Notes under the pieces: model-generated
Told to the model about the DNA's origin: nothing
Seen by the model: only the letters and a program-made list of their open reading frames with translations
Databases searched by the model: none
Shown: positions 55,846 through 64,000 of the stretch, one piece after another
How the letters are laid out: each line of letters starts with the position of its first letter
Position numbering within the stretch: the stretch's first letter is position 1
Source: Plumapathes pennacea
Taxonomy: Eukaryota; Cnidaria; Anthozoa; Antipatharia; Myriopathidae
NCBI GenBank assembly: GCA_964036295.1
Contig: OZ038471.1
Span: forward strand, 9,442,184-9,506,183
Direction: 5' to 3'
Length of the DNA stretch: 64,000 nt
Position numbers and translations under genes: made by a program

Positions 55846-56206
55846 ATGCTGCTACTCCTTCTCCCTTGCGATTTCGGCTGTGAAATTTAAACCGCTTGAC
55901 GATTTCACTGGGCTTCGGTGTGAAATGTTTCTCAAGTTCTTCAACGATCTCCTTGAGTTCCGTATCTGCTGGTTTCTTTGGTTGGAGTAAATCCCTCGCT
56001 AGCGCGTACGTTTTGCTGCCACAAACACTGAGTAATATCGCTCGCTGCTTCTTCTCGTCTTTTACATTGTTTGCCAAGAAATATTGTTCCAACCGTTCCA
56101 CATATTGGGTCCATGTTTCCTCGGATTCTTTGAATTCGCCTACTGTTCCGTAGGTTCCCATAATTCCGTCCTGAATCTTGAGCGAAAACAAAATTCTCGT
56201 CACCAA
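55829..56206 (-). pseudogene. Gypsy D Gag N-terminus
   Basis: Starts just after the 5' LTR and contains gag helices: SEETWTQYVERLEQYFLANN, KKQRAILLSVCGSKTYALA, ELKEIVEELEKHFTPKPSEI, VKRFKFHSRNRK. It then leaves frame at GEGVAACGRIA, where the next frame begins with QVAGLRKLSEH-like text. This is a single frame break between two otherwise continuous gag parts. Confidence 0.8.
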
Positions 56207-56316
56207 TGTAGTAGACCAACCACGAGTAGTTCATAACACATACTAATTTATTAAATATATTAACAAACTTATATACAGGTGGTCACATGATCTCCTTCAA
56301 CCAATGAACTACTACA
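56207..56316 (-). repeat. Gypsy D 5' LTR
   Basis: 110 bp, TGTAGTAGACC to ACTACTACA, with an 8-bp inverted terminal TGTAGTAG/CTACTACA. The gag start lies within a few bases of it on the minus strand. Confidence 0.87.
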
Positions 56317-57058
56317 GTAGTAGTTGGAAAAATTAAAAGAGTTTCTTCGGTGGTTTAAACATGTTCTTAGTGTATAAAAGATGCAAGTGGAGGGCAGATT
56401 GAAGCTGGTGGGCAGCTTGGGTCTGGGAAATTGTCTTGGATTACTTGCATTGTTGGACTCGTGAGTCCCTGCTAGAACCGTTCTGTAGTTAATATGTCAA
56501 TTTTACTGTTAGTAGTGTTTGAGGGCAGTCGTTGCCTGGTGTAGAAGTAAAAAGTTGTGTGACATGTTTATTGAAGCACGTGCGATCACGCGCATGCGTG
56601 CACGAGTGGCCGCTGGCCGGATATCACACATAGTTTGTGCTTTTGTATTTTAATGGTTCCTATTCATCAGCCGTACAGCTAGTACTTGATGATAGGTGTG
56701 AGAAAGTAAGTCAGAGTCTGGTGCTGGTGCATTTCAGGAGCTCATATTTTGAATGATGTACAGTTGGCATTTGGTGATAGTATTGAAGAAGTTTTCTGAA
56801 AGAATGTTCACTTGTTTTTGTTTTGAGTGATTACTATTCATAAGCTACTGTACCATGTGCAGTCTATGCTGAGAATTAATATTGAAGACAAATTCTGATA
56901 TAAGTTTGTGGGTCTGCGTGTGATCGCACGTTTTCGTTAGACAGCCGATGTACATACTTGTTAATTTAAACAAAATATACATTATAATATCTTAAAATTG
57001 GGCCAGTTGGTATAATTAACAAGTATAAATTATTTAGTAATTAGCTTTATTAGTAGAA

Positions 57059-57114
<56 letters not shown>

Positions 57115-57148
57115 TAATAATAATGTTAAAAATGATAATGATAATAAT
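56317..57148 (+). repeat. 880-bp satellite unit (rest of the one hit by Gypsy D) with a 60-bp GC-rich insert
   Basis: Continues GTAGTAGTTGGAAAAATTAA in satellite order. At about 56566-56630 an extra segment of about 60 bp (GTTTATTGAAGCACGTGCG...GCTGGCCGGATATCACA) interrupts GTGTGACATAGTTTGTGC; other units lack it. It has palindromic parts (GCACGTGC, GCGCATGCG). The (AAT)n block is longer here than in other copies. Confidence 0.88.
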
Positions 57149-58031
57149 GAAAAGAAATAAAAAAATAACACTAACAGTTAGAATATTGGTTACTTACACA
57201 AGGTTTAGAATATAATATTTAAGACATGGGTCAGAGGTTATACATATGATGTATTATCATTTTATTACATAGTTTTTATTGTAGAAAATTGTTAATAGTA
57301 GTTGGAAAAAATAGAAAAAAAGTTTTTTGGTGGTTTAAACATGTTCTTAGTGCATAAAAGATGCAAGTGGAGGGCAGAATGAAGGTGGTGGGCAGCTTGG
57401 GTCTGGGGAACTCTCTTGGATTACCTGCATTGCTGGACTCGTGAGTCCCTGCTAGAACCGTTCTGTAGTTAATATGTGAATTTTACTGTTAGTAGTATTT
57501 GAGGGCAGTCATTGCCTGGTGTAGCAGTGAAAAGTTGTGTGACATAGTTTGTGCTTTTGTATTTTAATGGTTCCTATTCATCAGCCGTACAGCTAGTACT
57601 TGCTGATAGGTGTGAGAAAGTATGTCAGAGTCCGGTGCTGGTGCATTTCAGGAGCTCATATTTTGAATGATGTACAGTTGGCATATGGTGATAGTATTGA
57701 AGAAGTTTTCTGAAAGAATGTTCACTTGTTTTTGTTTTGAGTGATTACTATTCATAAGCTACTGTACCATGTGCAGTCTATGCTGAGAATTAATATTGAA
57801 GACGAATTCTGATATAAGTTTGTGGGTCTGCGTGTGATTGCACGTTTTTGTTAGACACCCGATGTACATGTTGTTAATTTAAACAAAATATACATTATAA
57901 TATCTTAAAATTGGGCCAGTTGGTATAATTAACAAGTATAATTTATTTAGTAATTAGCTTTATTAGTAGAAAATAATAATAATAATAACAATAATAATAA
58001 TTTTAAAAATGATAATGATGATGATAATAAT
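57149..58031 (+). repeat. 880-bp satellite, complete unit (883 bp)
   Basis: Complete unit from GAAAAGAAATAAAAAAATAA to the (AAT)n/GATAATGATGATGAT end. High identity to its neighbours; several changes are shared with the next two units (for example GGTATAATTAACAAG and TTGCTGATAGG). Confidence 0.92.
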
Positions 58032-58909
58032 TAAAAGAAATCAAAAAATAACACTAACAGTTAGAATATTGGTTAGTTACACAAGGTGTAGAATATAATA
58101 TTTAGGAAATGGGTCAGAGGTTATACATATGATGTATTATCATTTTATTACATAGTTTTTATTGTAGAAAACTGTTAATAATAATTGGAAAAAATAAAAT
58201 AAAAAGTTTTTTGGTGGTTTAAACATGTTCTTAGAGTATAAAAGATGCAAGTGGAGGGCAGAATGAAGGTGGTGGGCAGCTTGGGTCTGGGAAACTTTCT
58301 TGGATTACCTGCACTGTTGGACTCGTGAGTCCCTGCTAGAACCGTTCTGTAGTTAATATGTCAATTTTACTGTTAGTAGTGTTTGAGGGCAGTCGTTGCC
58401 TGGTGTAGCAGTGAAAAGTTGTGTGACATAGTTTGTGCTTTTGTATTTTAATGGTTCCTATTCATCAGCCGTACAGCTAGTACTTGCTGATAGGTGTGAG
58501 AAAGTAAGTCAGAGTCTGGTGCTGGTGCATTTAAGGAGCTCATATTTTGAATGATGTACAGTTGGCATATGGTGATAGTATTGAAGAAGTTTTCTGAAAG
58601 AATGTTCACTTGTTTTTGTTTTGAGTGATTACTATTCATAAGCTACTGTACCATGTGCTGTCTATTCTGAGAATTAATATTGAAGGCGAATTCTCTTATA
58701 AGTTTTTGGGTCTGCGTGTGATCGCATGTTTTCGTTAGACACCCGATGTACATGTTGTTAATTTAAACAAAATATACATTATAATATCTTAAAATTGGGC
58801 CAGTTGGTATAATTAACAAGTATAATTTATTTAGTAATTAGCTTTATTAGTAGAAAATAATAATAATAATAACAATAATAATAATGTTAAAAATGATAAT
58901 GATAATAAT
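58032..58909 (+). repeat. 880-bp satellite, complete unit (878 bp)
   Basis: Same order and ends as the previous unit. A 63-codon frame on the opposite strand is chance. No promoter, tRNA-like box or coding frame is conserved between units. Confidence 0.92.
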
Positions 58910-59798
58910 GAAAAGAAATAAAAAAATAACACTAACAGTTATAATATTGGTTAGTTACACAAGGTGTAGAATATAATATATGGGAAATGGGTCAGAGGTT
59001 ATACATATGATGTATTATCATTTTATTAGATAGTTTTTATTGTAGAAAATTGTTAATAGTAGTTGGAAAAAATAGAAAAAAAGTTTTTTGGTGGTTTAAA
59101 CATGTTCTTAGTGCATAAAAGATGCAAGTGGAGGGCAGAATGAAGCTGGTGGGCAGCTTGGGTCTGGGAAACTTTCTTGGATTTCCTGCATTGTCGGACT
59201 CGTGAGTCCCTGCTAGAACCGTTCTGTAGTTAATATGTCAATTTTACTGTTAGTAGTGTTTGAGGGCAGTCGTTGCCTGGTGTAGCAGTGAAAAGTTGTG
59301 TGACATAGTTTGTGCTTTTGTATTTTAATGGTTCCTATTCATCAGCCGTACAGCTAGTACTTGCTGATAGGTGTGAGAAAGTAAGTCAGAGTCTGGTGCT
59401 GGTGTATTTCAGGAGCTCACATTTTGAATGATGTACAGTTGGCATATGGTGAGAGTAGTGAAGAAGTTTTCTGAAAGAATGTTCACTTGTTTTTGTTTTG
59501 AGTGATTACTATTCATAAGCTACTGTACCATGTGCAGTCTATGCTGAGAATTAATATTGAAGACGAATTCTGATATAAGTTTGGGTCTGCGTGTGATCGC
59601 ACGTTTTCGTTAGACAGGCGATGTACATGTTGTTAATTTAAACAAAATATACATTATAATATCTTAAAATTGGGCCAGTTGGTATAATTAACAAGTATAA
59701 TTTATTTAGGAATTAGCTTTATTAGTAGAAAATAATAATAATAATAACAATAATAATAATGTTAAAAATGATAATGATAATAATGAAAAGAAATAAAA
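58910..59798 (+). repeat. 880-bp satellite, complete unit plus stub
   Basis: The last unit runs to about 59784 and is followed by a short stub (GAAAAGAAATAAAAAAATA) before unique sequence starts GGTCCACGATGTG. This is the right edge of the array. Confidence 0.9.
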
Positions 59799-59899
59799 AA
59801 ATAGGTCCACGATGTGAAGATGTGTCTACTGCTGTGAGCTGTAACGTTGCATAGGTGGTGTTGTTTACTCAGTAATCGAGTGCAACAGAGCATGTTTAA

Positions 59900-60047
59900 C
59901 CCTTTCACTCCCAATGATTGATAATTCAATCAGGTGTAATCTGAGAAAGGGATCGAAAGCCAATTTCTCCTAACTGTACAATACATGTATATCTGGTAAG
60001 AAAATGAAAGAGAAAATTGAAGTTAATCACTCTTGGGAGTGAAAGGG
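59900..60047. mobile_element. piggyBac-like MITE, 148 bp
   Basis: Left end CCCTTTCACTCCCAATGATT, right end the complement of CCCTTTCACTCCCAAGAGTG: a 14-bp perfect terminal inverted repeat that continues imperfectly. TTAA precedes it (59896-59899) and TTGA follows (60048-60051), consistent with a TTAA target with one later substitution. The same terminus ends the element at 47324-48401. Confidence 0.75.
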
Positions 60048-60285
60048 TTGAAAAACCAAAGACACGAGGTTTGTCTACTTTTATTTTATTGTCTTTGAAA
60101 TATGTATTCATAACAGTAAAAGTATTTTTGTTTTATGGATTAAGATATGGATATTTTCTAGAACGAGATAATGTAAAAACGTGTTTTGTCCACATGGAAT
60201 GCTTGGGTTTAATCACAATACATGTTCAAAAATTATTGCCCTTTGTCATTTTTATCAGCATGAGCATATGGAACATGGAATGAAA

Positions 60286-60362
60286 CTTGTAACAGTAATG
60301 GTAATAGTAACAGTAACAGTAATGCTAACATAGGAATGGTAATATTGTAACAGTAATATATT
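60286..60362 (+). repeat. degenerate AACAGTAATGGTAAT-type microsatellite
   Basis: Irregular repeats of (A/T)ACAGTAA(T/C) and GGTAATA. It lies on the 3' side of the RPA-like gene, which reads on the minus strand, possibly within the Helentron's 3' noncoding region. Confidence 0.6.
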
Positions 60363-60451
60363 CTGCATAATTTCTTAACAACTCTTGAAAAACAAACAGA
60401 GCAGAATGTTCTTTGTGAAGTTACTGTCAACATGGATATGTTTGTTGAAGT

Positions 60452-61462
60452 TCATTGCAACTTCATGTTGGAAACAATCTTGGTTGTAGTGTTATATGAT
60501 ATTTCTACTTGTGGTAGATTCAGAAAGGTTTGAATAACAGTTTCCTCTTGGGTATTAGTGTTGTTGCCATTCAGAAATTGTAGAGCAGCTCTGATGATGT
60601 CATCAAACATGGTGACAGTGACTTTGTTGGTGGGTGTCTTGATATGGCATTGTAATCGACATTGGCTTGGACAATTCACTTTCTTTTGGATCATGTTGCA
60701 ATTGTCACACTTGACAATAGGAGAATCATCTGCGGTGACTTTCTTGTTGCACTTGACACATGAGAAGTATTGCGTGAAATCAGCTACACCTTGGATTTCA
60801 GCAATTGTTGTTGCTGTAGTGAAGCTGTCTGGTAGCTGCGTTGGCACTGCAAGCATTTCGACAAATGGATCAGTGGACTGTATTTGGCATCCTTCTCGGG
60901 GAGTGTTGACATACGGTACACCATTTTGATCTTTCCTGACTTTTATATTGGTGAATGTATATGTTTCACCCTCCTTCACTTCATTTGTAAAATTCTCCCA
61001 AAGAACAATCTTGATGGAGGCTTTTGGGTCCACGAGATATCCTTCTCGTTTCCTGATGGGTCCATGTCTTGTGGTGATTCTCTTCTCTCCAGACAGCTGT
61101 ATAATTTTTGCTTTCAATGTTATCAGTTGCCCATCGTTAGCACCTGATAGAGATTGGATGTTCTGAACTGACTGCATGTGGAGAATTGGGAATTTGACTT
61201 CTGCAGTTTCAAGCTGAGTTCTCTTGTTCATTAGGACACTGGGAGTTTCAGATGCTGCATCTTTAAGGCTTACGTTTGTAAGCTTTACTGGAGATTTGTT
61301 GTTACAGAACGTAGCGAACTCAGTGTGCTTGCCCGGGGAAAAACACACTCCTCTGAGTACCTTATCTTCAGTCTGAAGTTGCATGTCAAAGTAGTTTGTT
61401 TTTTCACTTTTTTAAACTGGAGATAGGTTGTGAATATATCCAGTTAGTTTTCCCTGGTCCAT
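60452..61462 (-). pseudogene. Helentron RPA-like single-strand DNA-binding protein
   Basis: The long open part begins at 61384, but the natural start is probably the ATG at 61460-61462: MDQGKLTGYIHNLSPV is followed in frame by TAA (61412-61414) and then KSEKTNYFDMQLQTEDKVLR without a break. One nonsense codon thus separates residue 16 from the rest. OB-fold text follows (GQLITLKAKIIQLSGEKRI; ASIKIVLWENFTNEVKEGET; YTFTNIKVRKDQNGVPYVN), and a zinc ribbon near residues 211-245 of the open part has CVKCNKKV, CDNCNMIQKK and CPSQCRLQC. RPA-like proteins of this kind are known in many animal Helitrons, where they are thought to bind single-stranded intermediates. A possible intron (donor ACAG|GTAAGT near 61555, acceptor TTAACAG near 61480) lies just upstream. 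Confidence 0.8.
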
Positions 61463-61726
61463 CCTGATGAGGTTATTCTGTTAAGGAAAGAGAATTAAGA
61501 GAATTGAGAGAAACAAAGAGAAAAAATAACAAGAAAATTAAAATGAAGACTTACCTGTGTTACTATGATTATTCTCTGATTTTTTTAATGACTAAACTAA
61601 CTAAGGTTATCATCAAAGTTAGATTACCTTTAAAATTACTGTAATTCTTAACAACAGTATTACAACATAACATGTCAGTTATTGACAGCAGTTATACAGT
61701 CTTGGTGTTAATGTACCTATTTAATT

Positions 61727-64000
61727 TCAGGTCGTAATATATGCACAAATAGGCTTGTGATCAGAAAAATATGTCTCCAAGACTTGTGGTGTAACAGTTG
61801 GGTCTGGTAAATTAGTGTAGATGTGATCAATACATGTTCTATGGTCAGTGGTGTAATGAGAAATCAACTGTCTATAATTGTAGTCTGTAATAAACAGATT
61901 ACTGAGAGGAAGCCGGTCACTTTCATTTAATCAGTTGAGGTTGAAATCTCCAATAAAAACATTAAAAGCAGTAGATGGCTGCATGTCAAGGATTTCTCTC
62001 AACGCTGTACACATTTGTCGTACTGGTACTTTAGGAGACCGATATACACCTATGATGGTTAGATGTGAGAGGGGCATGACCCTTACAATAGTTATCTCAA
62101 TACCATTAGTGTTGTGGCAATATGGATACCCAGGGATGAAATCAATGCGACTGTAGATTGCTGTACCTCCATATGGTCTTGTGTTAAGACTGGACTGACT
62201 GTTGTTTTTAAACAGAGTGTATCCATCAATGTCATACATATTATCACTATCTGATTGACAAAATCTTGTTTCAGAAAAAATACAGAGATCTGTGGTTGTG
62301 TAATTCAAATCTTTGCGTACATCTTCAATATGTCTGTGCAGTGACCTTGCATTAAGAAAGCAAAGCTTAAAAGGGATTTGGTGCTCACTGTAGAGAGGGG
62401 ATACACAAAGCTTGAGGCGCCCTTCTGTTCGTAAACGCTCCATTTCAGTCTGCACATCAGTACTCACTGCTATTTTGTTTTCACAAAGCTCAGTGACATA
62501 CAGTCCCTCAATTGTAGTTACTCTACTTAGGCCAACATAATGTATATGAGGTATTGCTTTTCTGGTGTCGAAGTTGACAACAATGCTAGCTTCTGTATCA
62601 CCTTGTGACCTATGTATTGTTTTTGCAGCTGCTGGGCGGAGTGGAAATTGTTTTCTTACTACTTGAGCAGTTCTATTTCTACCTACTGCAAACTGAATAA
62701 TGACAGGTATAATTGGAGTCCATGTAGGTTGAATGCCTTGTACATATAAGTTTCTGTTCTCATGGTGTGTCTTTTCTCCAACATGAGGATGGTCAAATTG
62801 TACCCATATTATTCCAGATGGTTTATCTCTTTGGTGCAATTTTATCTTTTTAATGACATTACTTGCACCATTTGTCATGCCATCTTCTGTTCGTATATTT
62901 ATTGCAATTTCTGTTCTTTCCCCTTCTGCTAGCTGAAGGTTGGAAATTATTTGCCTTGTTTTCCTGGGGTCATGTGGTATCTGCTTCATGATTTTGTCCC
63001 TAAGCTCTGCAGAGTTAGCTCCTATAACACTATCTTGTGCTTTGATAGTATACTTGTCACCACATGCTGCACGGTGGACTCTATCATTGAACTCATTGAC
63101 CTTGACATTTTGAAAGAACAAGTGAGGTATATGCATTGGGTAGTTATCAATAGTGTTTTCTTTGATACTTCTTTCCTTGATTTTCAAAATATCATTTTGA
63201 GTGTGTTTACCTTCTCGTAATCTGTTTAAAATTTCAGCAAAGACTTTGCTTTCTCTTTGCCTCATGATCTCTTGAAGCTCAAACATTTTAAAATATTGCT
63301 GCCACAGGTTAGGAACTAGAATTCCATATTCTGAGTTGTCCATGTCTTTAAATATGTACCCATCCATAACAGGTTGAAGTTGAAACAAATCACCAATTGC
63401 AATTATACTAACACCACCAAAGTCCTCTTTACTTCCTTTAATATCCTTCAGTCTATTGTTTATTTGTACATTGAACATGGTATTTCCTACCATTGATATT
63501 TCATCTAGAAATATTAGTTTTACACCTCCAAGTTGAGTTCTGAGAGTATTTAATCTACTTGAATCAAGATGTTTGTAATTTTTCAGAGACTGGCATGCTG
63601 GTATTGCCAGAGAGCTGTGTATTGTGTTACCTTTGATATTATAAGCAGCTTTTCCAGTAGGGGCTAGCAGTAATATTTTGACTTGATGAAAGTCATCACC
63701 AGCTCTGGTGTTGTAATACTTCAGCGCAGCCTGATATAGTGCCTTAGTGACATGTGATTTACCCACACCTGCTCCTCCACTGAGAAAGCAATGGAATGGT
63801 TCATCACATGTTTTAATGAGATGGAGGACATGATAGAAGAATTCCTTTTGTTCTTTGTTCAACATTTGGACCATTTGTCTATAATCATGATCTTGTAACT
63901 CGTTAAATATTAGTTGTTCACTATTCGAGGCAGTGAAAGGAATTCCAATGTCGTCTGACAAATCATAGCCTTCATTGAAATCAGGGTGCAAGTCTTGCAT
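61727..64000 (-). CDS. Helentron Pif1-type helicase fused to an endonuclease domain, 5'-partial
   Basis: Open to the right edge; the upstream part (Rep nuclease expected) is outside the window. About residues 74-82: Walker A GGAGVGKS; about 163-168: Walker B LIFLDE; further Pif1 motifs are FGGVSIIAIGDLFQLQPV, ELQEIMRQRE, AAAKTIHRSQGDT and HYVGLSRVTT. From about residue 548 an endonuclease/exonuclease/phosphatase domain follows: LCFLNARSLHRHIEDVRKDL, LCIFSETRF, GGTAIYSR, VFIGDFNLN. An in-frame TGA at 61931-61933 stops it. Beyond that the frame stays open to 61727 with DHRTCIDHIYTN and YFSDHKPIC, the usual last catalytic motif, so I extend the feature. Helicase-endonuclease fusion marks the Helentron branch of Helitrons, which transpose by rolling-circle replication. 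Confidence 0.87.

Larger units (their letters stand above)
52054..56321 (-). mobile_element. Gypsy D LTR retrotransposon, decayed
   Basis: Minus orientation. LTRs at 52062-52168 (107 bp) and 56207-56316 (110 bp) share TAGACCAACCACGAGTAG through GAACTACTACA and differ at a few sites, including GATCTGG/GATCTCC and a missing GTAG-like triplet at the left end. GTAGT flanks it (52054-52058; 56317-56321), with three extra bases on the left. The polypurine tract AAAGGGAAGGAAA adjoins the 3' LTR, and TTGGTGACGAGAATTTTG follows the 5' LTR. It interrupts a satellite unit. Coding regions contain frameshifts. Confidence 0.9.
59799..64000 (-). mobile_element. Helentron (Helitron) element, partial
   Basis: Groups the RPA-like gene and helicase-endonuclease, both on the minus strand and separated by about 265 bp that includes a candidate intron. 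The 5' end lies beyond the window. The 3' end should lie left of 60452; a 3' hairpin plus CTRR-like end could not be fixed by eye. The satellite array ends just 650 bp from the last gene. The MITE at 59900 lies in the gap. Confidence 0.7.

Noticed and set aside
58448..58639. 63-codon minus-strand frame in the satellite
   Set aside because: Not conserved in the neighbouring units.
51046..59798. rDNA or histone-type tandem gene array
   Set aside because: The 880-bp units have no conserved coding frame, rRNA-like or tRNA-like sequence.

Overview
This is a stretch of eukaryotic, animal-type nuclear DNA: AT-rich, with spliced host exons separated by introns and a very dense load of nested transposable elements. 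There is no sign of prokaryotic operon organisation. The mixture of Gypsy and BEL/Pao LTR elements, hAT, pogo-like, Harbinger-like and piggyBac-like DNA elements, a CR1/L2/Jockey-type LINE and a Helentron that carries an RPA-like gene fits an invertebrate metazoan. A cnidarian such as a coral is my best guess, but that is inference from style, not a database match.

Layout. (1) 1-4.2 kb: a + strand host gene, cut at its 5' end by the window. It reads across 15 exons in consistent phase, one intron has a GC-AG donor, and it encodes a FAF-like protein (acidic/basic coiled coil followed by a UBX-like domain). (2) 4.2-8.3 kb: small hairpin elements, a 19-bp minisatellite, a 22-nt G run and what look like exons of a second, minus-strand host gene. 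(3) 8.5-11.3 kb: a decayed LINE reverse transcriptase on the minus strand with an (ATT)n tail, split by a Harbinger-like insertion with a TTA target duplication. (4) 11.3-17 kb: mostly unassigned DNA with dispersed repeat copies and one orphan exon. (5) 17-20.4 kb: Gypsy A (3' half of pol), split by a 1.8-kb composite bounded by two 245-bp MITEs. (6) 20.4-29.2 kb: an 880-bp repeat copy split by a short CAGTGTTG element, then Gypsy B, split by the nearly intact Gypsy C (identical 168-bp LTRs, GATAT target duplication). (7) 29.7-35.7 kb: another copy of the 880-bp repeat carrying a hAT transposon, which in turn carries a pogo-like element with TA duplication. (8) 35.7-46.4 kb: a decayed BEL/Pao element containing an inverted protease block, followed by a second element in which a BEL/Pao-type Gag and protease are joined to a Gypsy-type RT-RNase H-integrase. 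(9) 46.4-59.8 kb: tandem or formerly tandem 880-bp satellite units, interrupted by a piggyBac-like element, an unassigned 1.8-kb insertion with an internal 615-bp duplication, and Gypsy D. (10) 59.9-64 kb: a 148-bp piggyBac-like MITE, then the 3' half of an autonomous Helentron on the minus strand: RPA-like protein and a Pif1 helicase fused to an endonuclease domain, running off the right edge.

How the parts relate. The satellite works as a sink. Because its sequence is known from several copies, the interruption points show the order of events: satellite first, then the TEs, then TEs within those TEs. Gypsy C is the youngest, by its identical LTRs and open frames. Most other coding regions are broken by frameshifts, nonsense codons or lost catalytic residues. 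The most unusual items are the BEL/Pao-Gypsy hybrid (41.57-46.44 kb), the inverted protease block inside the neighbouring BEL element, the MITE-bounded composite inside Gypsy A, and the satellite lying beside a Helentron.
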